From Pseudoalteromonas sp. OOF1S-7 (GTDB lineage Bacteria > Pseudomonadota > Gammaproteobacteria > Enterobacterales > Alteromonadaceae), in contig NZ_JAKRFZ010000002.1 in NCBI RefSeq assembly GCF_022347765.1, forward strand, positions 186,001 through 250,000: a stretch of 64,000 nucleotides of DNA. The letters are read 5' to 3'. The notes beneath the pieces are model-generated. The model was not told the origin of the DNA and searched no databases. It saw nothing but the letters and a program-made list of their open reading frames with translations. The translations under genes and the position numbers were made by a program. Shown in pieces: positions 36,745-45,932 of the stretch. Position 1 is the first letter of the stretch, and every line of letters starts with the position of its first letter.

Positions 36745-38023
36745 ATACTGCATCCCCGCTGTCACTCATTCGCTCAACATTCCCCATACGCTCAAACAAC
36801 TCGATTAAGCACTCTTCACTACTTTTATCAAAAAATATTCCCCGCTTTTGAAACTCAAGCAACAACTCATGTAGTCGTAGCCTGCTGCGCTGACCAATTG
36901 CCAGATTCGTAATAAGCAGTAAGTAATCCTGGTTTAATACCAAGTAACTACCAGCACGACCACGACCCTGCTCAAATGGCTTGATAAAGGTTTCTCTGGT
37001 TGCAGATGTAAATTTATTGAACGCAGCTTCTCGAGAAGCCCCTTTTTTAAACTGCTCAGTGAAAAGCCTGACCAAAAGCTCAATGGCTTCCTTAGGCGTA
37101 TTAGCAGGCTTTAGCTCACTGGTTAGTTTTCGGTCTTCATGAAATCCATGGGCGTACTTATTTAATTTATCTATATCCTGATCTTCTAGCTCTCGATAGA
37201 TCTGCCATAATGGTTTTACCGCATGCTTTGTATCTTGTAAGCTCTCGTTTAGTGACAGAAGCGGGAATAACGCATAGCTTGATTCAACAACCTGCTTGAG
37301 GCCATGAAGCTGTATTTTAGTCCGCTCTTTACTTGCTTTTTCGCTGTCGAGTATAAAGTAACATGGCTTTATTTCTGGTACTTGCCCCCAGCCATTTACA
37401 TTCAAAGCAAGCTGAGCGGTATATAAAAAGCCATACAGCTTTAAAAATGATTTAATACTCTGTTGGAATTGTTCAGGGTAGCCGACTAGAAAGCTCAAGT
37501 CTTTCTGAAACTGCTCAGCAAGCTCAGGAATATAGGGCGAGTTAACTACTTTTTTACTTTGACTTGCTTGCGTGACAAACGGGGAGTCAAAAACTTCTTT
37601 GATTTTTCTTTCTAAAAAGTTCAAGTTGCTTTGTGGCTTGATCTCTAACTCGAAATCACCCAATAGACCAACGAACATTGATGCTAATCGTTCATCCCCC
37701 GCTTTACTTTCCGATGGGGTTAATACTTTCAACGCCTGCATTTCTGGTGCTATGTTTATCACTTGACCATTTTCGAAATATATTTTTTCGATAACATGCC
37801 AAAATGGCTCACCATCTAGTTGTTCAGCCAAATGTACCTTGCAGAGATCCCTGAAGTGTTCAATCTCTTTAACACCTTTGGCAAGCTCTATATTGTGTAA
37901 AGACTTTATGAAAAGGCCAACTGTTGTATCCCAGTCATATTTGTTATTCGAGCTATTTGTAGAAGCTGGGGAAAAGCTCGATGCGCTATTGTTTTTGGGT
38001 TTCAGAGTGTCTTGTAGCGGCAT
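36725..38023 (-). CDS. dptG: DptG, phosphorothioation-dependent restriction protein
   Basis: 432 residues, helical and polar, with no nuclease or ATPase motif that I can identify. It sits between dptF (3 bp) and dptH (20-bp overlap), the standard order of the DptFGH restriction module. Name assigned by position and length; no single diagnostic motif. Confidence 0.85.
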   Translation of the reverse strand: MPLQDTLKPKNNSASSFSPASTNSSNNKYDWDTTVGLFIKSLHNIELAKGVKEIEHFRDLCKVHLAEQLDGEPFWHVIEKIYFENGQVINIAPEMQALKVLTPSESKAGDERLASMFVGLLGDFELEIKPQSNLNFLERKIKEVFDSPFVTQASQSKKVVNSPYIPELAEQFQKDLSFLVGYPEQFQQSIKSFLKLYGFLYTAQLALNVNGWGQVPEIKPCYFILDSEKASKERTKIQLHGLKQVVESSYALFPLLSLNESLQDTKHAVKPLWQIYRELEDQDIDKLNKYAHGFHEDRKLTSELKPANTPKEAIELLVRLFTEQFKKGASREAAFNKFTSATRETFIKPFEQGRGRAGSYLVLNQDYLLLITNLAIGQRSRLRLHELLLEFQKRGIFFDKSSEECLIELFERMGNVERMSDSGDAVYVRKTI

Positions 38024-38026
38024 GAA

Positions 38027-39619
38027 TTATCCCTCACTTACCATGATTTCGTCATCTTCCAGCTCTAGCAGATACTTATTGCCTTCTCCGGTAATCACTA
38101 ACTCTTCTGAAGCTTTTGCCGCCTGAATAACCTCATTCGCCAACTCATCAAGTAAAATCACTGAGTTTTTGTCGTGTTTATTTGGACGATACCCACTATT
38201 GATATTAATCAGCAATTCAAGCAAGTTTATGTTTATCGGTAGGCAAAACTGCTTATCTCTTAGCTTTAATCTGGCGTTAAAAAAGGCGCTACTCGTGGTT
38301 GTGCTGTTTTGAATCATTGCTACATCCATAGATAGCTCAGCAGGAGCTGCAATCTGATAGTCACCAAAGTCAGACAGTAAAAAATACTTTTTCCCCAACT
38401 TAGGCGCGTTTCGATTAATGTAATTCCTAACAGCAGAGATCAGAACGTCTCGATAAAAGGTTTTCAGTTTAGACTTTTGCTCTGTACTGCCTGTATACTC
38501 TTTATGCAGCTGGAATATAGCGATGTATTTATCAATTAGGCTCTCATTAAAATCGCTTTCAAACTGCTGATGAAAGTTATTTGATAAAGCATCGTATTTG
38601 AAAACATAAAAGAGCCTTAGATACTGAGTACCGCTTTGCAACTCAGAAACTCCTAGGCTTTTCAAAGCTTGCTTAAATTGCTCAAAGTCTGGATTAGGCA
38701 AATTTAGGTTAAATGACAGAATGAACCTATCTATTTGCTTTGTCCTTAAGTGAGCTGGATCAAAGTGTTCTATTTTGTTTGCAAGCTCATTGGTACCACC
38801 CGCGAACAAGTTGTCAAACAGGTAATCTCCGCCAAGCAATAGTTCGTGAATAAAATCTAGTAGTGCGCGCGCTGTCAAGAACTGATCGCGCATCAAACGC
38901 GCTTTGAAGAGTAAGTCAATGATTACCTGTTGCACCGATGGCTGACATAGAAGTGTGTAGTTAGCCAAGACTATTGCCGAATCAGGATCATTTAGTTGCC
39001 GCTCTTTTTCGACCAAATTCCAAATTACCCCACCTGCTTCGGTAATGCGTGCTAATAGGCTGTTGGCAAACTCCGAAGTGAACTCATTTTCGTTTATTTC
39101 GAATTTAGGATAGTCTTCAAAACTTACGAAATAAATATCATCCAGCTCCGCGCGCTTATCGGTTAGATAAGCTTTTAAAGCCTCGCGAACATATGCATTG
39201 CGACCTTCCTCGGCATAATTACCTATCATCCCGGTGTTGATACCGACGACCAATGGATAACTGCCCGCTTGGTAATCATCAAATACGCGGTTTAATGTAT
39301 CGATAGCACTACCTTGAGGGTCAAAGCTATGAGTTGCGTCTAAATGAAATCGGACCCCTTTGCTGTATTTCTTTTTGCGTTTAACCTTGGTCAGCAACTC
39401 AGATTTACCGTCGCCACTACTTCCGCACAAAAACAGTAATTTTTTATCATTGGCACCAAATGACGAAATGATTTTCTTCACTTTATCTTCTATTGGCATT
39501 TTGATGTACAAGTGGGCTTTTATTTCATCAAGAAGAGACAGCTCTTGATTACTTCTCTCCGTTGAAACCGCATAGGCCGAAGATTTTGATAAAATACTTA
39601 AAGCTTCTTTTAAACGCAT
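38027..39619 (-). CDS. dptF: DptF, phosphorothioation-dependent restriction protein (P-loop)
   Basis: 530 residues. Walker A FLCGSSGDGKSELL is near 63-76, with a Walker-B-like hydrophobic strand YPLVVGINTGMIG further on. It is the first gene of the minus-strand restriction operon, with AGGAA about 8 nt upstream of ATG. Works with DptG and DptH to restrict unmodified DNA. A promoter is expected at about 39640-39700, where TATGATATAGT occurs. Confidence 0.9.
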   Translation of the reverse strand: MRLKEALSILSKSSAYAVSTERSNQELSLLDEIKAHLYIKMPIEDKVKKIISSFGANDKKLLFLCGSSGDGKSELLTKVKRKKKYSKGVRFHLDATHSFDPQGSAIDTLNRVFDDYQAGSYPLVVGINTGMIGNYAEEGRNAYVREALKAYLTDKRAELDDIYFVSFEDYPKFEINENEFTSEFANSLLARITEAGGVIWNLVEKERQLNDPDSAIVLANYTLLCQPSVQQVIIDLLFKARLMRDQFLTARALLDFIHELLLGGDYLFDNLFAGGTNELANKIEHFDPAHLRTKQIDRFILSFNLNLPNPDFEQFKQALKSLGVSELQSGTQYLRLFYVFKYDALSNNFHQQFESDFNESLIDKYIAIFQLHKEYTGSTEQKSKLKTFYRDVLISAVRNYINRNAPKLGKKYFLLSDFGDYQIAAPAELSMDVAMIQNSTTTSSAFFNARLKLRDKQFCLPININLLELLININSGYRPNKHDKNSVILLDELANEVIQAAKASEELVITGEGNKYLLELEDDEIMVSEG

Positions 39620-39768
39620 AAAATTCCTGTCTTTAAGAGTTTCCTATCCATTGTTTCGCTTGTGGGGCCGACTGGCGTTCCTAATAACTAAAACTTTTCT
39701 ACTATATCATAAGGTTAAGTTTGGTTGTTCTGATTGAGGTCAAATTCCAAGTTACACCACATTACACG

Positions 39769-40377
39769 TTAACCAGACTCGCCACCCACCCTTTCTAACA
39801 ACGCATTGAGCCAGCGTTCGTGTTCGCGGCCGGGGCGTTGGTCGCCAGTTTGCCAGATTTTGCGGGCTTTAAGGCCGGTGTTTTGGGCTAGTACGGCGTT
39901 CAGGTTTTGCTCTGTGAGGTCTGTGAATGCGCGGCCATCTGTGGTGCGTTCGCCCTCGCCGTATTTGAAAGAAATATAAATGATGCCTTCTGGTTTGAGT
40001 GCGTTTTGCAGGCGCTGAAAAACCTCCGGAAGCTCTGCCATGGGGACATGTAACAAGCTGGCGCAGCACCAGATGGCATCAAAGGTGCTGGTTGCTCTGA
40101 GTTCATCAAAACTGAAACAGCCTACAGCTTGTTCCAGATGGAAGCTGGCGATATTGGCCAGCTCTGCGCAGGCGTCGAAGGCATCGACCCGGTAGCCGAG
40201 GTTTTTAAACGCCAGTGCGTCACGGCCGGAGCCGCAGCCGGCATCAAGGATCTTACCGCCTTTGGGTATGGCGGGTAAAAACTCGTCATACAGTGGCTGC
40301 ATGTTCACCGCAAAAGTTGCCTCGGCAAAGCTGACAGCATTGCGGCTGTAGTATTCTAATGTGGAGTCTGACATCAC
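39769..40377 (-). CDS. Class I SAM-dependent methyltransferase
   Basis: 202 residues; probable start at the second codon pair (MSDSTLEYYSRNAVSF). SAM-binding GGKILDAGCGSGRDALAF with YRVDAFDACAEL after it, and motif-like IWCCASLLHVP. Resembles small TehB/UbiE-like methyltransferases; substrate unknown. It lies outside the Dnd island on the same strand as dptF, which it follows from the right edge. Another overlapping minus-strand frame (40286-40570) is not convincing. Confidence 0.8.
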   Translation of the reverse strand: MMSDSTLEYYSRNAVSFAEATFAVNMQPLYDEFLPAIPKGGKILDAGCGSGRDALAFKNLGYRVDAFDACAELANIASFHLEQAVGCFSFDELRATSTFDAIWCCASLLHVPMAELPEVFQRLQNALKPEGIIYISFKYGEGERTTDGRAFTDLTEQNLNAVLAQNTGLKARKIWQTGDQRPGREHERWLNALLERVGGESG

Positions 40378-40897
40378 TCACCCGTTTACTCTGTGGTGCA
40401 GCTGGTAAGGAGGTGATGCATGGGACAGGTGGCAGTGCCTGAGTGTTTACCCGGCTCTTTCCTGTTGTTCGGCGGTTACAACTTCCTTTGCGCGACACGA
40501 TAAAACTATGCTTGTTAGTTGTGCCGGCATGCTCTTTGAGTTTATAACGCAAGAGCGAATGAGCCATCATTTGGTGCAGACACCTAAATAATTTACAACA
40601 CTTTTGTCTGGTTGAGTAGCTTTTTGTCCGCTGTTATTAGCGATTTTAATACAATTGCTCAACTTTTGATTACAAATTAAATGGCGGGCCTGAACCGACA
40701 GGTGAGTGACCTACCTGCGGATGGTCTGGTTGGTTTTGGGAAACGTCAAAAGACAATTGATTGCTTATTAATAGGTGAGTACAGGAATAACAATTTGACA
40801 AACGCTTTCAGCGGACTTGGTAGCCCGGCGTCTGACTCGCAGCTCAACGACCTTTACTGAAAGAGTGACTGACTAAAAAGAATGAGCTTCATATAAG

Positions 40898-40922
40898 AAA
40901 AAAGGCACATCCAATGTGCCTT
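40898..40922 (-). terminator. Rho-independent terminator, minus strand
   Basis: Perfect 9-bp arms AAGGCACAT (40902-40910) and ATGTGCCTT (40914-40922) with a 3-nt loop. On the minus strand it is followed by six T (40903-40898). No ORF on the minus strand ends near it; the nearest is SPFH, about 960 bp upstream. Confidence 0.8.
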
Positions 40923-41200
40923 GATACAAGTACTCTCAATTACAGTCGCTTCACTCTGACCACCTTTTCAGGCTACCCTGGCCAGAGACTGTACCTGTTT
41001 ACTCTATTTACTCTCTCAATCAAGACCAAATAAGCTATCGAACCCTTGCTTTAGGGCGAACAGAAACGCGAAATGTTCCTATCCGGACTCATACAGCCAC
41101 ACGGAACAACTCCGTGCAGGTGGTTACCCACCGACAACAGTTCGATTCATAAGCAGACAGTGCTCCCTCAGACCGTCCCGAAAGATTAACCAATAAATAA
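40898..41200 (-). ncRNA. Candidate structured noncoding RNA (unidentified)
   Basis: Read on the minus strand. Stems on the plus-strand coordinates: GGTGG/CCACC (41119-41123, 41128-41132) closing a GTAA tetraloop in the RNA; CACGGA/TCCGTG (41100-41105, 41111-41116); GAACA/TGTTC (41058-41062, 41074-41078); CCCT/AGGG (41043-41046, 41053-41056); and a longer stem near 40940-40995 pairing ACAGTC...GACTGT and CTCTGGCC...GGTCAGAG. It ends at a strong terminator. The 5' end is a guess. I could not match it to RNase P, tmRNA, 6S or SRP RNA. It may instead be an untranslated leader or fossil. Confidence 0.45.
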
Positions 41201-41784
41201 GAACAAAATATGGATGTGTAATGGTTATTTTTACCCAACAGCAAGGTTACCACCATAAACAGGTATCACCCAGAACACGCCAGATGCCCTGATTTTGTTC
41301 GAGATTGCTCGCTAAATCCGGCTATGTTTTAATTAGGCCTCTTTGCTCTTTCCTAGCACACAAGCCTTTGTCGTGGCGCAATTCAGCCCAATGGTTACAC
41401 AGGTTGCTCAATGTGCCTTCCTCCGTGTATTTCCTTTATTGTCCTTCTTTGCGGGCGCCCAGACTCACATTTTTAGTGTCTGCCAAGTAAGTTCGTGCTT
41501 GCTATTGCAAGTAGGTCTGGGACATACAGCTTCCTGTGCAAGATTAATGTAAACCCCCTTTACGACCCAAATGATGGTGCGAGCACCATGTATAACCGAA
41601 GCTCGATGGTGCTGATTAGCTGTTCGCGTATCGAATACGGAAAAACGCAAGTGAATTTGAAATCGTCATGTGCATTTGAACTTTGATCGTACTGATTAGC
41701 TGTCCCCTGTATCAAATACTGCATAGCGACAGAGATAACCTGGTCATTGAATACAATTCAATCGAGCCGCCGTGAACAAGGAAA

Positions 41785-41861
41785 GCCTTTTCGAATAAAA
41801 GGCCTCCTTATATAACACGGACGCTCCAAGCAGACGGCCTCAATGGCACTTTGCCGTTGAG
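41785..41861 (-). terminator. Hairpins after the SPFH gene
   Basis: Two stems follow the stop at 41884 on the minus strand: CTCAATGGCA/TGCCGTTGAG (41839-41848, 41852-41861, one mismatch) and GCCTTTT/AAAAGGC (41785-41791, 41797-41803), the latter followed by TTTCC. Together they plausibly end the export operon. Confidence 0.5.
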
Positions 41862-41883
41862 TTAACCCGCCTGTCCCATTGCG

Positions 41884-43041
41884 TTATTTATGTAATGGCT
41901 CACCTGATTTTGCTGAGGTCATATGGTGTTTGGTCATAGGTTCACCTGGCTTGATCACACTGTAAGTATAGTCAGGCTGAGGTTTTGTCACTTCCTCCGC
42001 CATAACCAAATTGGTTGTCTCCTGACTCAGGCTGGGTACCGATCCATTCAGGCTGCTTTCGGTATTTAGGATCAAGGGTAGTCCATCTTTGCCACTGCCT
42101 ATCACCACCACTTTGGCATTATTTGATTTTGCCAGTTCAATAGTGGCTTCAATACCGCGCCATCTCAGGTAGGTTTCGGAAATTCCGCCGGCTACCGTTT
42201 CCTGAAAATCAGCAATACCTTGCGCTTCGGTTTTCTTACGTTGCGCTTCTTTCTTAGCCACTTCAAGGCGCATTGCATACTCTTCATTCAGGTAGCTTTG
42301 GTTCACCTTTGAGATGATTGCCTCGTGCACCTTATCCGGCACATCTACCCGCTTTATGAGCATATCGTCCAGATTAACCAGAGTATGACCATTTTTCATA
42401 TGCCCTGTTTGCTCTAAAATAGTCTCTTCCTGCAGGTGCAACTCATGCAGCACTTCTTCCAGCAACTCCTTTTGCACTTTGATCCGCTGATGACTGTAGA
42501 CCTGCTCAGCCCGATACCGCGACACTATCATACGTACCGCAGACGCCACCTCGGGTAACACCATTTCTTCGAGATATTTTGGGCCCACCAGCTGGTGCAA
42601 ATACGGAACATGTTCGATGACTGGGCGATACCTGACGGTAACATTGAGTGTGATCCTGAGTCCCTCATTGGTAATGGCATCAATGTTTTCATGAGCAGTT
42701 TGAAAGCGTCCGTTATAAATAATCAGTTTATCCCAGGGCATCACCAATACTGTACCCTCGCTAAAGTGTTGCTCCAGATACGTACCTCCACCAAAACGTT
42801 TCCACAATACAGCAACCTCACCAGAGTCGACCCTGACAAAAATAAAAGGGACCAGTGCCACAATTAAGAACAAACAAATTAACAGGGTAAGGCCGGCTCT
42901 GAACCGCCAGGACAATATGCGTTTACGCCATGCCGGTTTGTACCGGCGCAGTACCCGCATCACCAGATTGGCAATGAGGATCAGCAGACAGGCGCCGGCC
43001 AGCCCTATGAGCATCAGATCAGGAGGCAGGATTATATTCAT
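41884..43041 (-). CDS. SPFH (band 7/flotillin-like) membrane protein
   Basis: 385 residues. One or two N-terminal membrane helices (about 10-29 and 47-70), then an SPFH core with DSGEVAVLWKRFGGGTYLEQHFSEGTVLVMPWDKLIIYN, which is typical of prohibitin-like proteins, and a helical region LEVAKKEAQRKKTEAQGIADFQ at about 255-276 that would form the coiled coil. The start overlaps the ABC exporter's stop by 4 bp, so translational coupling is likely. A scaffold or assembly platform for the exporter is a reasonable inference. Confidence 0.8.
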   Translation of the reverse strand: MNIILPPDLMLIGLAGACLLILIANLVMRVLRRYKPAWRKRILSWRFRAGLTLLICLFLIVALVPFIFVRVDSGEVAVLWKRFGGGTYLEQHFSEGTVLVMPWDKLIIYNGRFQTAHENIDAITNEGLRITLNVTVRYRPVIEHVPYLHQLVGPKYLEEMVLPEVASAVRMIVSRYRAEQVYSHQRIKVQKELLEEVLHELHLQEETILEQTGHMKNGHTLVNLDDMLIKRVDVPDKVHEAIISKVNQSYLNEEYAMRLEVAKKEAQRKKTEAQGIADFQETVAGGISETYLRWRGIEATIELAKSNNAKVVVIGSGKDGLPLILNTESSLNGSVPSLSQETTNLVMAEEVTKPQPDYTYSVIKPGEPMTKHHMTSAKSGEPLHK

Positions 43042-44699
43042 GACGGCACTCCATCGGTTTCTACTTCATGATGTTCCATTAGTTGTCCTTCTACCATCTT
43101 CAAATGCACGTCCGCCAGGTGGAAATAGGCGTCGTCATGTGTAATTGCGATCACGGTATTACCACGGGCCTTGAGCCTGGGCAGTACCTGTTCATAGAAT
43201 TTACGTCTGAATATTGGGTCCTGATCGGCGGCCCACTCATCAAAGATATAAATCGGCCGATTCTCCAGTATGGTACTCAGCAACGCCAGGCGCTTCCTTT
43301 GCCCTGACGAGAGGTCTATGGTGCTGAATTCGCCATCATGAACGCTGACCTTAGCGTTCATTTCTAAAAAGACCAGCCATTCGTCAATTTCTTCCTGGGA
43401 GGTAGCCCTGATCCCATAGAGTTGTTTAAACAGATGAAAATCTGCAAAAACCGATGTAAAAATGCTGCGGAAGCTCTCCCGGTCGGCATCATGAACCGGT
43501 CGTCCATCCAAAAAGATTTGCCCGGCCTGAAGTTCATATAAGCCGGTTAACATGCGAATGAAGGTGGTTTTGCCGCTGCCGTTCCCTCCGGTAATAAAAG
43601 TGATTTGCCCTCGCTTAACCGTCAAATCGACAGGTCCGACAAAAAACGGTCGGTCGCCGGGTTTGCGATTGTGTTGATAGTACGCGCCTTCCAGTCTCAA
43701 TTCTTCAAAGCTATCAATAGGGTGTATCTGGGTATTACGCGGTGGCGAGGTTTCGGCTTGTTCTCGTTTTAGATCTGCTTCCAGTGCCAGCACATTTTGC
43801 GCCGCCTCGGTGGCAGTTGTGAATACCGGAATACCACCGACAATACTGGTAATAGGACCGATTAAAAACAAGGAGGCTGTGGTAACCTTAATCACCACTT
43901 CAGGGTAAACATCTGATAACACAGGTACAAAAAACACCATCGCACCGGTCGCAGCGAAAAAGGTAATCTGAGAGAGCACAAAGTCGGTTGCAAACAAGGT
44001 TTTAGTTACTGTTTGCGCACGCCGCGCTTTGCCCGACGAGAGCGAAAACTCATGTTCCAGATCGTCCGCTCTGGGTGCGCTCAGTTTTACTTCCTTAAAA
44101 CCGTCGAGCAAGTCTGACAATCGCTGGATAAGCTGGTTTTCGCTCTGAAATGCCAGCGCCATATTGCGTTGAATTTCATTGGCCCGTAACCGATGAATAC
44201 TGCCCCCCAGCATGATCAGCACACTCAGGACCACAAACGCCATCACCGAGTGATAGGCAATGTACAATGAGGTGAAAAAGACCAGGCTTATCGACTGACC
44301 GATGATCACAAAGAGCTGGGCAGACTGAGAAATGGTTTGCAGCTCTTTACTGAGCGTATTAAAAATGCGCTCCTTACCGATCTTTTCAAGCGTTGATAAC
44401 TCGGTATGTCGCACCGATTCAAACAGCTCAACACGCATATGATCAATGGCTTTTTCGACCATTCTTGCGGCTTTGGTCATCAGCCTCTGCTGAGTTAACC
44501 CGTAGATCAGCACAGTCAGGGTAAACAGCACCAGATAGTAAAATACATGGTTCTCTTTGTGGATATCAGATATATTTTCTGCCACGTTGTTGATAAGGGC
44601 AAGCACCAATGCATTGGCAAGGCCAGAGATACAACCGAGTAATACAAAGGTCCTTTTTTTAATTTTAATGTTTCGACTTATTAAATCGTATAATACCAT
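43038..44699 (-). CDS. SyrD/PvdE-type cyclic-peptide ABC exporter (TMD-NBD fusion)
   Basis: 553 residues. N-terminal membrane domain with six predicted helices, then NBD: Walker A FITGGNGSGKTTF, signature LSSGQRKRL, Walker B IYIFDEWAADQDP and His switch ITHDD. This half-size fused layout and the DEWAADQ Walker B are typical of NRPS-peptide exporters such as SyrD, PvdE and bacitracin-like systems. It probably exports the NRPS product encoded upstream. It is coupled to the SPFH gene. Confidence 0.9.
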   Translation of the reverse strand: MVLYDLISRNIKIKKRTFVLLGCISGLANALVLALINNVAENISDIHKENHVFYYLVLFTLTVLIYGLTQQRLMTKAARMVEKAIDHMRVELFESVRHTELSTLEKIGKERIFNTLSKELQTISQSAQLFVIIGQSISLVFFTSLYIAYHSVMAFVVLSVLIMLGGSIHRLRANEIQRNMALAFQSENQLIQRLSDLLDGFKEVKLSAPRADDLEHEFSLSSGKARRAQTVTKTLFATDFVLSQITFFAATGAMVFFVPVLSDVYPEVVIKVTTASLFLIGPITSIVGGIPVFTTATEAAQNVLALEADLKREQAETSPPRNTQIHPIDSFEELRLEGAYYQHNRKPGDRPFFVGPVDLTVKRGQITFITGGNGSGKTTFIRMLTGLYELQAGQIFLDGRPVHDADRESFRSIFTSVFADFHLFKQLYGIRATSQEEIDEWLVFLEMNAKVSVHDGEFSTIDLSSGQRKRLALLSTILENRPIYIFDEWAADQDPIFRRKFYEQVLPRLKARGNTVIAITHDDAYFHLADVHLKMVEGQLMEHHEVETDGVPS

Positions 44700-44882
44700 T
44701 TTTATTGTCTTTTCATTGTGTTACCAGTGGCCTGAAAGTCCGCCACTGGTCAGAATACTGAGCGCTACGACGCAGCCAAAACTGCAATCCTTGTTATCTT
44801 ATCTTGAGGATATACTTCCTCTGGTTATTAGCTTGCCTATTTTTCCACCACAATCAAGCGATGCGTGTTGGCAATGCAAGGT

Positions 44883-45065
44883 TTACTGTTGCTCCTCCGT
44901 TTCTTTTGGCTCTGCCAGACGTGTTTTTGCAAGCAATAACACCAGTAAGCTCACGAATGGTGTAAAGATCAGGCCAATAAAAAAGAAGCCTATAGGGCCT
45001 GCGAACGTGTTGCGTCCCCAGTAACCAGAAAGTACACATAACACCAGATATAAAGTCACTAACAT
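44883..45065 (-). CDS. Small two-TM membrane protein, 60 aa
   Basis: 60 residues: hydrophobic segments LVTLYLVLCVLSGYW and GPIGFFFIGLIFTPFVSLLVLLLAK, with an acidic tail. AGGAG lies about 6 nt upstream of ATG. No family known to me. It lies in the NRPS gene run between the DUF697-like gene and the exporter, about 183 bp from the exporter start. Another frame of similar length overlaps it. Confidence 0.6.
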   Translation of the reverse strand: MLVTLYLVLCVLSGYWGRNTFAGPIGFFFIGLIFTPFVSLLVLLLAKTRLAEPKETEEQQ

Positions 45066-45110
45066 ATTTTGCTCCTATGAACTGACATTCAGCTCGGTTT
45101 TACCAATGAG

Positions 45111-45145
45111 CAAATAAACCAACAGATGCGCTGCTGGTTTATTTG
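45111..45145 (-). terminator. Long hairpin between DUF697-like and small membrane genes
   Basis: Near-perfect arms CAAATAAACCAACAG (45111-45125) and CTGCTGGTTTATTTG (45131-45145), one mismatch, loop ATGCG. T-rich flank is on the plus-strand side only, so for minus-strand transcripts it may be an RNA-stabilising or partial-stop hairpin rather than a full terminator. Confidence 0.5.
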
Positions 45146-45162
45146 TGTTTTAGCCTCTCAAC

Positions 45163-45723
45163 TTACGCTGTAGCTTGGGTGTCTTGAGTGCTGTTGCCTT
45201 TATCTTTTCGATACTTTGCCGCAATTTCAGAGATGTCTCCCTTAATACTTGCCAGATTAAGATCTAGCAAAGTACCGCCATTTTCAAAGTGTCTGATAAA
45301 CGTAGAACCTACTGCATTGGTAGACGCAGCGGATACTACTGGCATAAATGCGATTGCGCTAAGCGTGCCAATGATTGGTACTGACTTTAAGAAACTACTA
45401 AGTCCTGCACCGCCCAAAGACTGTGGGAATGAGCCGCCAATCACCGCACTTACCGTACCGCGGATCTTATTGTCACTGTAAGACTGACCGTATACTTTGG
45501 CAATCTCACTTATCATCTTAATTTGTACCCCAGTCAAGGCCACCAAGTCGATTGCCGGTACTGGGATAAGCCCCGTACCAAAAGACCATTTGGTGTACTT
45601 GTCGACAATAATGTGCGCTACCGCTTCGCGATTCTCAACCTCAACACTTACTGAGTCCTGCTTTGCTGCAGCTTCAGCAGCCGCTGTGGCCTTCTCATCC
45701 TTCGCTGTTTTTGTCGCTGTCAT
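45163..45723 (-). CDS. DUF697-like membrane protein
   Basis: 186 residues. An Ala/Lys-rich N-terminus (about 1-25) then SFGTGLIPVPAIDLVALTGVQIKMISEIAKVYGQ, and IRGTVSAVIGGSFPQSLGGAGLSSFLKSVPIIGTLSAIAFMPVVSAAST, characteristic of the YcjF/DUF697 domain. Two or more membrane-buried helices likely. These domains often occur with GTPases, but none is adjacent. It is within the NRPS gene run. Role unknown. Confidence 0.75.
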   Translation of the reverse strand: MTATKTAKDEKATAAAEAAAKQDSVSVEVENREAVAHIIVDKYTKWSFGTGLIPVPAIDLVALTGVQIKMISEIAKVYGQSYSDNKIRGTVSAVIGGSFPQSLGGAGLSSFLKSVPIIGTLSAIAFMPVVSAASTNAVGSTFIRHFENGGTLLDLNLASIKGDISEIAAKYRKDKGNSTQDTQATA

Positions 45724-45932
45724 GTTTTTTCCTCTATGATTGGAATGGTACCAACGTCGTTAGAAACTCAGTTGGCATAAACAGTTGTTAAACCCACCAA
45801 GTCAGGTAAAGCCTAGACCCTAACTTGCCCTTTTTCACTTTCCATGTCCTAAAACACAGCAAGTAAATGCGTTTAAAATGCAGTGAATACGATACACAAG
45901 CGCTGTAATTCACTGCTGATCTCTTTTCTTTT

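Larger units (their letters stand above)
40378..41883. other. Long intergenic region with candidate structured RNA
   Basis: 1.5 kb with no convincing ORF. The short plus-strand frames at 41305-41686 have no RBS or recognised product. Two objects stand out: the minus-strand terminator at 40898-40922 with hairpins upstream, and the hairpins after the SPFH gene at 41785-41861. In the remainder (40378-40890 and 41200-41780) I see nothing else. Confidence 0.5.

Noticed and set aside
40898..41200. Known RNAs (RNase P, tmRNA, 6S, SRP RNA) as identity of the structured region
   Set aside because: The conserved sequences expected in each, as far as I recall them, are absent. Left as unidentified.
41305..41686. 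Short plus-strand ORFs of 61-69 codons
   Set aside because: They overlap one another in different frames, have no RBS and look non-coding.
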